A stretch of 64,000 nucleotides of DNA from NCBI GenBank assembly GCA_016700175.1, contig CP065003.1, positions 1,808,001 to 1,872,000 on the forward strand. Reading direction: 5' to 3'. The notes beneath the pieces were generated by a model. The model was given only the letters and a program-made list of their open reading frames with translations. It did no database searches and had not been told where the DNA came from. A program made the position numbers and the translations under genes. Source of the DNA: Acidobacteriota bacterium. Its GTDB lineage: Bacteria; Acidobacteriota; Blastocatellia; Pyrinomonadales; Pyrinomonadaceae. Positions 25,368 to 34,295 of the stretch are shown piece by piece; position 1 is the stretch's first letter, and every line of letters starts with the position of its first letter.

Positions 25368-26275
25368 CCCTGGCCCGCGCCCGCCGTGGTTGCGTCCCCC
25401 TCGTCCGCCGCAGTCTCGTCGCCGAGCCGCCTGATTATCCTCTTAAGAAGCTTCTGGAACACCTTCGCGGCCTTGTCTCCGGCTTCCATCACCTCGCTGT
25501 GGTCGATCTCTTCGCCCGTGATCCCCGCCGCGAGATTGCTTATGCACGAGATCCCAAGCACCCGCATTCCCATGTGCCTCGCCGTTATCGCCTCGGGTAC
25601 GGTGCTCATCCCGACCGCGGTCGCGCCCAGCTGACGGTACATACGTATCTCGGAAGGCGTTTCGTAATTCGGCCCCGAAAGCGCGCAGTAAACTCCACGC
25701 CGAAGAAGGGTCTTGATCTTCTTCGTTTTTCCTTTCTCATAACGCTTTTCCGCGATCGCGTTGGCTTCTTGCTTCGCGATCCTCTGAAGCTCGATGTCGT
25801 AGACGTGCGTCATGTCGGGAAATCTCGGGCCGAACCGCTCGTCGTTCTCCCCGCGGAGAGGGCTGACGCCCATCAGGTTTATGTGGTCCCGGATCAGCAT
25901 CAGCCGGCCCCGCTTGAAGGTCGTAAGCACGCTTCCCGCCGCGTTGGTGAGGATCACCGTCTCCACACCGAGGACGCCGAAAACCCGCATCGGAAGAACG
26001 ACGTCCTTGATGTCGTAGCCCTCGTAGTAATGGAACCGGCCCTGCTGGATCGCGACCGACACGTTTCCGATCTTCCCAAGGACGAGCCGGCCCGCGTGGC
26101 CCTCGACGGTCGAGACCGGGAAATGCGGGATCTCGTCGTAGGGGATCTTCACCGCGTCCTCGACGAGCTCCGCGAACGCGCCGAGTCCGGAACCCAGCAC
26201 GAGCGCGACGTCGATCTCGTGCGGATACCTTTTCCTTATGTATTCGGCTGCTTCAGATGCGCGTTCGTATTGCAT
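25364..26275 (-). CDS. punA: Purine nucleoside phosphorylase, trimeric class
   Basis: 303 residues. Motifs of the trimeric PNP family: VLGSGLGAFAELVED (phosphate loop), VSTVEGHAGRLVLGKIG, GRFHYYEGYD, LTNAAGS, SGPNYETPSEIRMYRQLGA, VGMSTVPEAITARHMG and SCISNLAAG. It cleaves guanosine or inosine with phosphate to base plus ribose-1-phosphate. About 25 extra charged residues lie between IELQRIAKQ and TLLRRGVY compared with typical members. It follows the second ABC permease by 25 bases and overlaps udk by 4, so uptake and phosphorolysis are probably co-expressed. Confidence 0.94.
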   Translation of the reverse strand: MQYERASEAAEYIRKRYPHEIDVALVLGSGLGAFAELVEDAVKIPYDEIPHFPVSTVEGHAGRLVLGKIGNVSVAIQQGRFHYYEGYDIKDVVLPMRVFGVLGVETVILTNAAGSVLTTFKRGRLMLIRDHINLMGVSPLRGENDERFGPRFPDMTHVYDIELQRIAKQEANAIAEKRYEKGKTKKIKTLLRRGVYCALSGPNYETPSEIRMYRQLGATAVGMSTVPEAITARHMGMRVLGISCISNLAAGITGEEIDHSEVMEAGDKAAKVFQKLLKRIIRRLGDETAADEGDATTAGAGQG

Positions 26276-26300
26276 TAAAGAATCTCCGGCTGTCGATACT

Positions 26301-27218
26301 TCACTTTTCCTTTCGATACGGGATTCCGAGCGCCTTCGGCGCCCGAGAGAGCCCTATGAAACCCGCGAGCACTATTATTGTAAGCACGTACGGGATGATC
26401 TCTATGAACTGCACCGGGATGCTCTCGCCGCCCGGGAGCTTGGCCCACGGCGCGCCCTGCAACTGGATCGCGAGAGCCTCCGTGAAACCGAAGAAAAGAC
26501 AAGCGCCCAAAACGTGGAACGGCCTCCATTTCGCGAGGATGAGAGCCGCCAACGCGATAAATCCTTTTCCCGCGCTCATTCCTTTCGTAAAGAAAGACGA
26601 CTGCCCGATCGCAAGATACGCCCCGCCGGCGGCGGCGAGCACGCCGCTGAGGATGACCCCCAGATATCTCATCCGCAGCACCTTAACGCCCGCGGCATCC
26701 GCGGCTTCCGGATTCTCGCCTACGGCCCTGATCCTGAGCCCGAAGGGAGTCTTGAAAAGCACGTACCAACAAACAGGCACAAGCGCGAAGGCGAGCATTG
26801 AGGCAACGTTCAGGCGCGCGAACTCGGGGAGCAGATACTCCTTTGCGATCTGTTCGGTCGATCCGGCGGCGCCGTAGATCGCACCCGAAAGAAGCGCAGG
26901 AACGCCGAGCATAAGGATGTTGATCCCGAATCCCGCCACAACCTGGTCGGCCTCGAACTTGATCACCGACACGGCGAAGATCGAAGCCAGCAGCGCCCCG
27001 GCGACAAGCGCCGTCAGAAAACCGACATATGGATTGCTAAGTTCGTACGTGACAACCGCCGCGGTGAACGCGCCGCCAAGCATCAGCCCCTCAAGCGCGA
27101 TGTTGATCACACCCGAACGCTCGGAGAACATTCCCCCGAGCGCGGCGAAGATCATAGGCGTCGCAAGTCGGATCGCCGAAAAGATCAGGATAGTGAGTGT
27201 GACAAATACTTCGTCCAT
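26301..27218 (-). CDS. Nucleoside-type ABC transporter permease (NupQ/RbsC-like)
   Basis: 305 residues, about 8-9 hydrophobic helices, BPD_transp_2 family. Signature GVINIALEGLMLGGAFTAA near residues 35-53, and AVGENPEAADAAGV, the cytoplasmic coupling region. This subfamily forms heteromeric permeases for purine or pyrimidine nucleosides (Lactococcus BmpA-NupABC type). It starts 8 bases after the partner permease and precedes purine nucleoside phosphorylase, which supports nucleoside import. The ATPase and substrate-binding lipoprotein are not next to it. Confidence 0.92.
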   Translation of the reverse strand: MDEVFVTLTILIFSAIRLATPMIFAALGGMFSERSGVINIALEGLMLGGAFTAAVVTYELSNPYVGFLTALVAGALLASIFAVSVIKFEADQVVAGFGINILMLGVPALLSGAIYGAAGSTEQIAKEYLLPEFARLNVASMLAFALVPVCWYVLFKTPFGLRIRAVGENPEAADAAGVKVLRMRYLGVILSGVLAAAGGAYLAIGQSSFFTKGMSAGKGFIALAALILAKWRPFHVLGACLFFGFTEALAIQLQGAPWAKLPGGESIPVQFIEIIPYVLTIIVLAGFIGLSRAPKALGIPYRKEK

Positions 27219-27226
27219 CTAACGCC

Positions 27227-28312
27227 TTATTTCGAGTACTTCTGCAATGAAGCCACGAACAGGATGATGATCGCCTGCAGGACCTCAACAAGGTCCTTCG
27301 AAACGTATTCGGTGAAAGCATCAACGAAGATCCCTCCCCGGAGCAGCATTCCGAAGAAGATCGCCGCGAGGAGAACACCAAAAGGGTGGTTCCTTCCGAG
27401 GAGCGCGACGGCGATCCCCCAGAATCCCCACTCTGCGGAGAACCCGTGATAGTAGTTGTGCCTGAATCCGAGCACCTCGCCGATCGCGACCATTCCGGCA
27501 AGCGCGCCGGAGATCGTCATCGCGACCATGATCTGCTTCTTCGGCGAGATCCCGCCGTATTCCGCCGCCGAAGGATTCTCGCCGACCGCCCTCAGCTCGT
27601 AGCCCCACTTCGTTTTCCAAAGGAAAACGTACATCGCAAAGCACATCAAGATCGCGAGCAGGAACGCGACGTTCAGCGGAACGTCCGGGGGAACAAACGG
27701 CAGGAACGTGTGAAGCTGGGGGATCGTCGCGGCGTCGCCTATCGGCGCAGTCTGGAGGATAGGATCGCCCGGAATCTTGTAGTAGTACTGAGTGAAATAG
27801 CTGACAAGCCCGATCGCGATGAAGTTGAGCATGATCGTGTTGATCACCTCGTGCGATCCGAACCTTGCCTTCAGATATCCGGGGATGAAACCCCAGAAGC
27901 CTCCGACGATCACTGCCGCGGCTATGCAGAAAGGAATAAGAAAGATCGCCGGCAAGCTGATCCAGGACCAGTCCTGCGCGACGCCGTTGACGTTCACGAT
28001 TGTGCCGCCGAACTTTATCCCGACCCAGGCGGCAGCGAAGGCGGCGACGTAGAGCTGGCCCTCGGCGCCTATGTTCAGAAGCCCGCACCGGAACGCGATC
28101 GCGACGGCCAGTCCTGTGAAGATAAGGGGGGTCGCGTAGTGGAGCGTTTCGAAGACGCCCTTTCGCGAGATGAAGGAATTTTCGACGAGCAGCCGGAAGG
28201 TGGTGAACGGATCGTCACCGATCAGAAAGATGATCACGCCGCCGATCACAAATGCCGCCGCGACGGCGATCAGCGGGTACAGTGCTTCGCGAAGGATCTT
28301 CATTCCCTGCAA
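27227..28312 (-). CDS. Nucleoside-type ABC transporter permease (NupP-like)
   Basis: 361 residues with 8-10 hydrophobic helices. Signature GLLNIGAEGQLYVAAFAAAW, the long periplasmic loop (about 145-225) characteristic of the larger permease of the pair, then AVGENPSAAEYGGISP as coupling helix. First gene of the salvage operon; the gap upstream (28313-28474) should carry its promoter. It is divergent from hsp20. No gene for an ATP-binding subunit or BmpA-like lipoprotein lies within the window, so those must be encoded elsewhere. Confidence 0.92.
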   Translation of the reverse strand: MQGMKILREALYPLIAVAAAFVIGGVIIFLIGDDPFTTFRLLVENSFISRKGVFETLHYATPLIFTGLAVAIAFRCGLLNIGAEGQLYVAAFAAAWVGIKFGGTIVNVNGVAQDWSWISLPAIFLIPFCIAAAVIVGGFWGFIPGYLKARFGSHEVINTIMLNFIAIGLVSYFTQYYYKIPGDPILQTAPIGDAATIPQLHTFLPFVPPDVPLNVAFLLAILMCFAMYVFLWKTKWGYELRAVGENPSAAEYGGISPKKQIMVAMTISGALAGMVAIGEVLGFRHNYYHGFSAEWGFWGIAVALLGRNHPFGVLLAAIFFGMLLRGGIFVDAFTEYVSKDLVEVLQAIIILFVASLQKYSK

Positions 28313-28474
28313 GAGGACAAGGTCTCAGCGCCGGATCCGGTCCGGCGAACCGCTCTGATTTTCGGAATTTGTCGGATTGATGCGCTGTAAATATAACCCC
28401 ATTAACGACTTTATGCCACCCCGAACCTCGAAAAAAACCTTCGAAAATGTCCAAAATTATAGGCTAAACCATAC

Positions 28475-28503
28475 TTGACAACTTCACACTCAGGTTTTAT
28501 TAT
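28475..28503 (+). promoter_or_regulatory. Sigma-70-type promoter of hsp20
   Basis: TTGACA (28475-28480), a 17-base spacer and TATTAT (28498-28503): a perfect -35 and a one-mismatch -10 at ideal spacing. A transcript would start near 28510, giving a leader of about 60 bases. No CIRCE (HrcA) element is visible. Confidence 0.85.
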
Positions 28504-28523
28504 GCACAAAGACTAAGCAATTA

Positions 28524-28568
28524 GTTCTTTTCGTCACGAAACCTAAAGAAATTTTTTAGGAGGAGAAT
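28524..28568 (+). promoter_or_regulatory. Candidate RNA thermometer in the hsp20 leader
   Basis: UUCUUUU (28525-28531) can pair with AGGAGAA (28561-28567) including two G-U pairs, extended by G28524-U68. Between them CCUAAA (28542-28547) pairs with UUUAGG (28555-28560). Together they bury the whole AGGAGGAG ribosome-binding site (28558-28565), 7 bases before the ATG. A weak AU-rich hairpin on the SD is the arrangement of FourU/ROSE-type thermosensors on small heat-shock genes. The 13-base palindrome TTTCGT-C-ACGAAA (28529-28541) could instead be a protein operator. Confidence 0.55.
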
Positions 28569-28572
28569 AAGA

Positions 28573-29073
28573 ATGAGTATCATTAAGTACGACCCGTTTC
28601 GCGAATTGAGAAGCCTTCAGGACGAGATGAACCGTTTGTTTATGACGAACGTTCCCCGAAGCGTCGCTCAGGAAGACCTGGCGAGCGGAGGATGGTCGCC
28701 GAGTGTGGATATTTACGAAAGCGAGAACGAGATCATCCTCGAAGCCGAGCTTCCGGGTATGAAGCGCGACGATTTTGAGGTCTCCATCGAGAACAACGTG
28801 ATCACCCTCAAGGGCAAGCGCGAGTTCGAGAAGAAAGAAGAAGGTGACAACTACCACCGCGTCGAGCGCTCATACGGCGCTTTCACAAGGTCGTTCAGCC
28901 TTCCGAGAACGGTCTCCGCAGAAAACACGACCGCGGACTTCCGCAACGGTGTCCTCAAGGTGACGCTTCCGAAGAGAGAAGAGGCGAAGGCAAGGCGGAT
29001 CGAGGTTGCCGGTGAAGGCGAAGATGCGAAGGCGATCGACACTGAAGTCAAGTCCGATACGGCCAATGCCTGA
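28573..29073 (+). CDS. Small heat shock protein, Hsp20/alpha-crystallin family
   Basis: 166 residues. N-terminal arm IIKYDPFRELRSLQDEMNRL typical of bacterial class A sHSPs, an alpha-crystallin domain (about 45-140: DIYESENEIILEAELPGM, the NNVITLKGKR strand, YGAFTRSFSLP and NGVLKVTLPK), then an acidic C-terminal tail without an obvious I-x-I motif. It is an ATP-independent holdase that keeps unfolding proteins for ClpB/DnaK, and clpB and grpE follow on the same strand. It has its own strong promoter, AGGAGG ribosome-binding site and downstream terminator, so it can be transcribed alone. Confidence 0.95.
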   Translation: MSIIKYDPFRELRSLQDEMNRLFMTNVPRSVAQEDLASGGWSPSVDIYESENEIILEAELPGMKRDDFEVSIENNVITLKGKREFEKKEEGDNYHRVERSYGAFTRSFSLPRTVSAENTTADFRNGVLKVTLPKREEAKARRIEVAGEGEDAKAIDTEVKSDTANA

Positions 29074-29131
29074 CGGCGGGGCCGCATCGGTAAATGCCGC
29101 GGGCTTGCGCGTGGTGCTATAGGTTTATTCC

Positions 29132-29166
29132 AAAGAAGGGCAGGCTTTCGTCCTGCCCTTCTTTTT
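29132..29166 (+). terminator. Intrinsic terminator between hsp20 and clpB
   Basis: Perfect 13-bp stem AAAGAAGGGCAGG / CCTGCCCTTCTTT (29132-29144, 29152-29164) with a 7-base loop and a T-rich 3' side. It ends about 10 bases before the clpB ATG at 29177, leaving only the GAGG ribosome-binding region between them. Confidence 0.9.
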
Positions 29167-29176
29167 CGAGGATACG

Positions 29177-31771
29177 ATGAGATTCGACAGATTCACTATC
29201 CGCGGCCAGGAGGCCGTCCAACAGGCGATCGGCGTTGCCGAGCGCAATGAGAACCAGCAGGTCGAACCCGAGCACCTGCTCGTCTCGATGCTTGAACAGC
29301 AGGAAGGCGTGGTCAAACCTATCCTCGGGAAGATCGGCGCAAAACCTGAGAACATCGTTCCCGAGCTCCAGGGCGCGATCAATTCACTTCCCAAGGTCAA
29401 AGGCGGCCAGCAGTATTTCAGCACTCGCGTCAACGCGATCTTTCAGGACGCCCAGAAGGAGGCGGAGTCGATGCAGGACGAGTACGTATCGACCGAGCAC
29501 CTGCTGATGGTCATCGCCGGCGAGAAGGAAGGCGACGCCGCGCGCATCCTGAAGGAAAACGGGGTCTCTAAAGAAGACGTCAGGAAGGTCGTCGAAGAGA
29601 TGCGCGGCGGATCGAGGATCACCGACCAGAACGCCGAAGAGAACTTCCAGGCGCTTGAGAAATACGCCCAGGACCTGACCGATCTCGCCCGAAAGGGCAA
29701 GCTCGATCCGGTCATCGGCCGCGACGACGAGATCCGCCGCACGATCCAGATCCTTTCCAGGCGACGAAAGAACAATCCAGTCCTGATCGGCGAGCCCGGC
29801 GTCGGCAAGACCGCCATTGTCGAGGGACTGGCGCAGAGGATCGTTTCCGGCGACATTCCCGAAACCCTCAAGAACAAGAGGCTTGTCGGTCTCGATCTCG
29901 GCGCGATGCTCGCAGGCGCGAAATACAGGGGCGAGTTCGAAGACCGCCTGAAAGCCGTACTGAAGGAGATCGAAAGGTCCGACGGTCAGATCATTCTTTT
30001 CATCGACGAACTTCACACGCTTGTCGGCGCAGGCGCTTCCGAAGGCGCGATCGACGCTTCGAACATGCTCAAGCCCGCATTGGCGCGCGGCACGCTGAAG
30101 GCCGTCGGAGCGACCACTCTTAACGAATATCAGAAGTACATCGAAAAGGATGCGGCGCTCGAACGAAGGTTCCAGCAGGTCTACGTTTCAGAGCCAAGCG
30201 TCGAAGACACGATCTCGATACTTCGCGGGCTTAAGGAGAAGTACGAGGTGCACCACGGCGTGCGGATCAAGGACTCGGCGATAATCGCCGCCGCAAACCT
30301 TTCGCACCGTTATATCGCAGACAGGTTTCTTCCGGACAAGGCGATCGACCTGATCGACGAGGCCGCGTCGCAACTTCGGATCGAGATCGATTCGCTTCCG
30401 CAGGAGATCGACGAGCTCGAGCGCGAGATACTCCAGCTCGAGATCGAGAAACAGGCGCTCGGCCGCGAGGAGGACAAGGCTTCGAAGGAGCACCTTTCCG
30501 ACATCGAGCGAAGGATCGCCGATCTGCAGGAGAAATCCTCGGCGATGAAAGCGAAATGGAAGTCCGAGAAGGCCGAGATCGAGAAAATGCGCGCCGCTAA
30601 GACGGAACTCGAGCAGGCGAAGCTCGAGCTCGAACAGTCGCGCCAGAAGGGCGATCTGAACCGCGCCGCGGAGCTTCAGTACGGCCGCATTCCCGAGCTT
30701 GAGAAACAGCTGGGAGAGGAACAGGACAGGCTCGCCGAGCTCCAGGAAGACGGCGTGATGCTGAAAGAAGAGGTTACCGAAGAGGACGTCGCAGAGATCG
30801 TCGCCAAATGGACCGGTATACCTGTCTCGAAGATGCTCGAGGGCGAGATGCAGAAGCTTCTCAAGATGGAGGACAATCTCCGCCGAAGGGTCATCGGCCA
30901 GGATGAGGGATTGCTCGCGGTAGCGAACGCGGTCAGGCGTTCGCGCGCTGGGCTCCAGGATCCGAACCGCCCGATCGGCTCGTTCATTTTCCTGGGCCCG
31001 ACCGGCGTCGGAAAAACAGAGACCGCGCGTGCCCTCGCCGAATTCCTTTTCGACGACGAGCGCGCGCTGCTAAGGCTCGACATGTCGGAGTATATGGAGA
31101 AGCACGCGGTGGCGAGGATGATCGGGGCTCCTCCGGGTTACGTCGGATACGAGGAGGGAGGCCAGCTTACCGAGGCCGTTCGCAGAAGGCCGTATTCGGT
31201 CGTCCTCTTCGACGAGATCGAAAAGGCGCATCCGGATGTCTTCAATATTTTGCTTCAGATCCTCGACGACGGCCGCTTGACCGATTCGAAAGGCAGGACG
31301 GTGGACTTCAAAAACACCGTGCTGATAATGACATCGAACCTCGGCTCGCGCGAGATCCAGCAGTCCGAGCTGGTCGACACGCCTGTCAAGGATATGGTGA
31401 TGGACGTGCTCCGAAGCCACTTCCGGCCGGAATTCCTGAACCGCATCGACGATATCGTCGTGTTCAGCCAGCTCTCGAAGGAACAGCTCGCGGACATCAT
31501 CGACGTCCAGATCAGGCGTTTGCAGAAACTGCTCGCCGACAAGAACCTCTCGATCGTGCTTGAGGATTCCGCGAAGGCGCTGCTGATCGAAGAAGGCTAT
31601 GATCCGAACTTCGGGGCAAGGCCTCTGAAGAGGGCGATCCAGACGATGATCCAGAACCCCCTGGCTGTGAAACTGCTGGAGGGAGCCATCCAGGGCGGAC
31701 AGACAGTAAGGGTCTCCGCCAAGGACGGCGAGATGGTGTTTACACCCGAGTCGGCGACCGCTGCCGCGTAA
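29177..31771 (+). CDS. clpB: ATP-dependent disaggregase ClpB
   Basis: 864 residues, full length. Order: Clp_N repeats (1-145), NBD1 with Walker A GEPGVGKTA (about 206-214) and IILFIDELH, the long coiled-coil middle domain (about 400-525, Glu/Lys/Gln-rich), NBD2 with GPTGVGKTE (about 607-615) and LRLDMSEYMEKH, sensor region SNLGSREI, and the ClpB C-terminal domain. It extracts proteins from aggregates with DnaK/DnaJ/GrpE. The middle domain separates it from ClpA/ClpC. The 5' side is unusual because the hsp20 terminator sits in its leader. Confidence 0.97.
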   Translation: MRFDRFTIRGQEAVQQAIGVAERNENQQVEPEHLLVSMLEQQEGVVKPILGKIGAKPENIVPELQGAINSLPKVKGGQQYFSTRVNAIFQDAQKEAESMQDEYVSTEHLLMVIAGEKEGDAARILKENGVSKEDVRKVVEEMRGGSRITDQNAEENFQALEKYAQDLTDLARKGKLDPVIGRDDEIRRTIQILSRRRKNNPVLIGEPGVGKTAIVEGLAQRIVSGDIPETLKNKRLVGLDLGAMLAGAKYRGEFEDRLKAVLKEIERSDGQIILFIDELHTLVGAGASEGAIDASNMLKPALARGTLKAVGATTLNEYQKYIEKDAALERRFQQVYVSEPSVEDTISILRGLKEKYEVHHGVRIKDSAIIAAANLSHRYIADRFLPDKAIDLIDEAASQLRIEIDSLPQEIDELEREILQLEIEKQALGREEDKASKEHLSDIERRIADLQEKSSAMKAKWKSEKAEIEKMRAAKTELEQAKLELEQSRQKGDLNRAAELQYGRIPELEKQLGEEQDRLAELQEDGVMLKEEVTEEDVAEIVAKWTGIPVSKMLEGEMQKLLKMEDNLRRRVIGQDEGLLAVANAVRRSRAGLQDPNRPIGSFIFLGPTGVGKTETARALAEFLFDDERALLRLDMSEYMEKHAVARMIGAPPGYVGYEEGGQLTEAVRRRPYSVVLFDEIEKAHPDVFNILLQILDDGRLTDSKGRTVDFKNTVLIMTSNLGSREIQQSELVDTPVKDMVMDVLRSHFRPEFLNRIDDIVVFSQLSKEQLADIIDVQIRRLQKLLADKNLSIVLEDSAKALLIEEGYDPNFGARPLKRAIQTMIQNPLAVKLLEGAIQGGQTVRVSAKDGEMVFTPESATAAA

Positions 31772-31801
31772 ACCGCACACGGGGTCATGTGTATGGCGTG
31801 C

Positions 31802-31833
31802 CGCCGCGATAGTCTGTTATGCTTGTCGCGGCG
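31802..31833 (+). terminator. Possible terminator or leader hairpin between clpB and grpE
   Basis: An 8-bp stem CGCCGCGA / TCGCGGCG with a 16-base loop, followed by an AT-rich stretch without a clean T run. It could be a weak terminator after clpB or a grpE leader structure. Confidence 0.4.
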
Positions 31834-31877
31834 TTCGCTATTTATTAATTTAAGGAAAAAATCGATCAGAAAGTCAT

Positions 31878-32579
31878 ATGAACGGACAGGAATTCGAGGC
31901 GGAGAACCTCCCGGCGGAGGATCAGGCCGCTGAAGATGAGATCAGATTCAACGACAAGCGCCGGTTCAACGAGCAGGGCGAAAGAGTGAAAGTAGAGGTC
32001 AAAGACGGCGGCAATGAAGAGCGGGCTGAAAACCCGGAGCGGACGAAATCGCCCGAGCTCCTGAAGGTGGAGGCCGCGCTTAAGGAAACCGCGCTTCGCT
32101 GCGAGGCGGCTGAAGCGAAATTGATCGAGGTCCAGAAGCGCTTCGAGGCGGAGCGCGCGAAGCTCGAGGCCGAGACCGCTGAAATGCGCGAGCGTATGAA
32201 AAAGTCGCTCGAACAGCGCGCAGAGGCGGACCGCTTCAATTTCCTCACGACGCTGCTTCCCGTCCTCGACAATCTGAACCTCGCGATCGAGGCGAGCGAA
32301 CGGGATTCCTCGTTCGAACACCTCCTCACCGGTGTAAAAGGAACCGAGCGGAGTTTCCGCCAGGCGCTCTTGAACGTCGGCGTCGAGCCCGTCGCGTCTG
32401 TAGGCGAGCTTTTCAATCCGGAGATCCACGAAGCGGTCGACCTGGTCGCCTGCGATCCGGAGGACGAAGGCAAGATACTTGCGGAGTATTCCGCAGGATA
32501 TACATTCAAGGGAAGGCTGCTCAGGCCGGCCAGGGTACAGGTCGGCACCGTGGTCAACGCAGGTACCGCGGCCGAGTGA
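31878..32579 (+). CDS. grpE: Nucleotide exchange factor GrpE
   Basis: 233 residues, about 40 longer than usual because of an acidic, low-complexity N-terminal part. Long coiled coil (about 65-120: EAALKETALRCEAAEAKLIE and so on), then the GrpE head: RFNFLTTLLPVLDNLNLAIE, GVEPVASVGELFNPEIHEAV and the C-terminal beta-wing GRLLRPARVQVGT. It exchanges ADP on DnaK. dnaK and dnaJ are not adjacent, unlike the common grpE-dnaK-dnaJ layout; the next gene is gpmI. An AAGGA ribosome-binding site lies at about 31851-31856, rather distant from the ATG. Confidence 0.95.
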   Translation: MNGQEFEAENLPAEDQAAEDEIRFNDKRRFNEQGERVKVEVKDGGNEERAENPERTKSPELLKVEAALKETALRCEAAEAKLIEVQKRFEAERAKLEAETAEMRERMKKSLEQRAEADRFNFLTTLLPVLDNLNLAIEASERDSSFEHLLTGVKGTERSFRQALLNVGVEPVASVGELFNPEIHEAVDLVACDPEDEGKILAEYSAGYTFKGRLLRPARVQVGTVVNAGTAAE

Positions 32580-32747
32580 CCTACGCCATTCTTAGCCCAG
32601 ATCATCGATAAATGTTGAAAAGATTGGCCGCTTTGGGCTAAAGTCGAGCCGCGGGCGCCCGTTCGGGAGTCCTCGGCTCGTTCAATCTACGGTGGCAGAT
32701 CGATGGTCGTGAAATTTGGAAACTGGAGTCTGGGAATCGGTTCCGAA

Positions 32748-34295
32748 ATGACGGAAATCGCAAGGAAACCGCTCGCTCTCGTAATTCTCGACGGCTGGGG
32801 CTATTCCCCTGTGCGCGAAGGGAACGCCATCGCCCTCGCTCACACGCCGAATTACGACCGGATCTGCGCGGAATTCCCTTCCACGTTGCTTGCCGCTTCG
32901 GGTGAGAGGGTCGGCCTGGCGAACGGAGCCGCGGGCGATTCGGAGGTCGGCCATCTCGCGATCGGCACGGGCCGGATCGTAAAGGGCATCGAGCACAAAA
33001 TCCTCGCCTCGATCGACGACGGCTCTTTCTTCGAAAATCCCGCATTGAACGCCGCCTATGATTCCGCGAACGCGCGCGGGTCGGCCATCCATCTGATCGG
33101 GCTTGTTTCCGACGGCGGCGTACATTCCACACTTCAAACATTGTTCGCGCTCCTTCGCCTTGCCAAGAAGAAAGGGATCACGGAAAACGTCTTTGTCCAC
33201 GCCATACTCGACGGCAAGGACGTTGCACAGCGAACCGCCGACGTTTACATCGAAATGCTCGGTATCAAGCTCGCCGAGATCGGGATCGGCAAGGTTGCGA
33301 CGCTCTGCGGAAGGCATTACGCGATGGATTCCTCGCAGAACTGGGACCGGACCGTGCGTGCGTTCACGATGCTGGTGCATTCCGAAGGCGAGCCGGCGAA
33401 CGATCCCGTTGAAGCCATTCACGGATCGTTCCTTCGGGGCATCTCCGATGAGTTCATCCAGCCTGTCATCATCGGGAACGGGAACGGCGAGCCGGTCGGA
33501 AAGATCAGGGACGGCGATTCTGTCGTGTTCTTCAATCACCGGCCTGACGGTATGCGACAGCTCGCAAGGACCCTGGCAGTTTCAGAAATTGGCGAAGAAG
33601 GATTCGGGAAGCCGAAGATCGCCGCGGTGTGCCTGACCGAATACGACGAGAACTTCGAGCTGCCGGTAGCATTCAAGGATTCGGAACAGGCCGAGGGACT
33701 GGCGCGGGTCTTCGCCGAAAACGGCATATACAACTGCAGGGTTTCTGAGGCAGACAAATTCCGGTACGTGACCCAGTTCTTTAACGGCGGCACCGGCAGC
33801 AAACATCCGTGCGAACAAAGGATCGCGGTGCCCGCGCGTCCGGACCCCGCTCACGAAGCTCCCGAAATGGGATCGTTCAAGGTCACCGACCGGCTGCTTC
33901 GGGGCCTGGAAGAAGGCGACAACGAGGTGTTCGTCGTCAATCTTTCAGCCGCGGACATCGTCGCTCATTCCGGGAATCTGGAGAAGACTGTCGAAGCGGT
34001 CCAGTTCGTCGATACCTGCCTGGGCGGGATAGTCGGCAAGGTTCTGGAGGTCGGAGGAGCGGCGATCGTGACGGCCGACCACGGGAACATCGAGCAGATG
34101 ATCGACCCGCGGACCGGAAGGCCCGATCCGCACCACACCTCGAACCCAGTTCCCTTTCACCTGATCACTTCCGATCCTTCCTCATATATTCTGCGCGACG
34201 GCGGCGCGCTCGAGGACATCGCTCCGACGATGCTCGGTATCCTCGGGCTCGAGAAGCCTGAGGAGATGACCGGGCGGGACCTCAGACTCAGCTGA
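32748..34295 (+). CDS. gpmI: 2,3-bisphosphoglycerate-independent phosphoglycerate mutase
   Basis: 515 residues from the ATG at 32748; the in-frame ATG at 32703 would add 15 atypical residues. Motifs: LVILDGWGY (metal Asp), GDSEVGHLAIGTGR with the phospho-Ser nucleophile, AILDGKDVAQRTA, FFNHRPDGMRQLA, SAADIVAHSGN and TADHGNIEQM (Mn ligands). It interconverts 3- and 2-phosphoglycerate in glycolysis. Some loop residues depart from the Bacillus enzyme (HYAMDSSQNWDRT, FFNHRPD in place of FNFRPD). Stop TGA at 34293-34295 is followed by TTCAAGG heptamers. Confidence 0.95.
   Translation: MTEIARKPLALVILDGWGYSPVREGNAIALAHTPNYDRICAEFPSTLLAASGERVGLANGAAGDSEVGHLAIGTGRIVKGIEHKILASIDDGSFFENPALNAAYDSANARGSAIHLIGLVSDGGVHSTLQTLFALLRLAKKKGITENVFVHAILDGKDVAQRTADVYIEMLGIKLAEIGIGKVATLCGRHYAMDSSQNWDRTVRAFTMLVHSEGEPANDPVEAIHGSFLRGISDEFIQPVIIGNGNGEPVGKIRDGDSVVFFNHRPDGMRQLARTLAVSEIGEEGFGKPKIAAVCLTEYDENFELPVAFKDSEQAEGLARVFAENGIYNCRVSEADKFRYVTQFFNGGTGSKHPCEQRIAVPARPDPAHEAPEMGSFKVTDRLLRGLEEGDNEVFVVNLSAADIVAHSGNLEKTVEAVQFVDTCLGGIVGKVLEVGGAAIVTADHGNIEQMIDPRTGRPDPHHTSNPVPFHLITSDPSSYILRDGGALEDIAPTMLGILGLEKPEEMTGRDLRLS

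Noticed and set aside
28441..28572. CIRCE/HrcA operator before hsp20
   Set aside because: The TTAGCACTC half-sites with 9-base spacing are not present.
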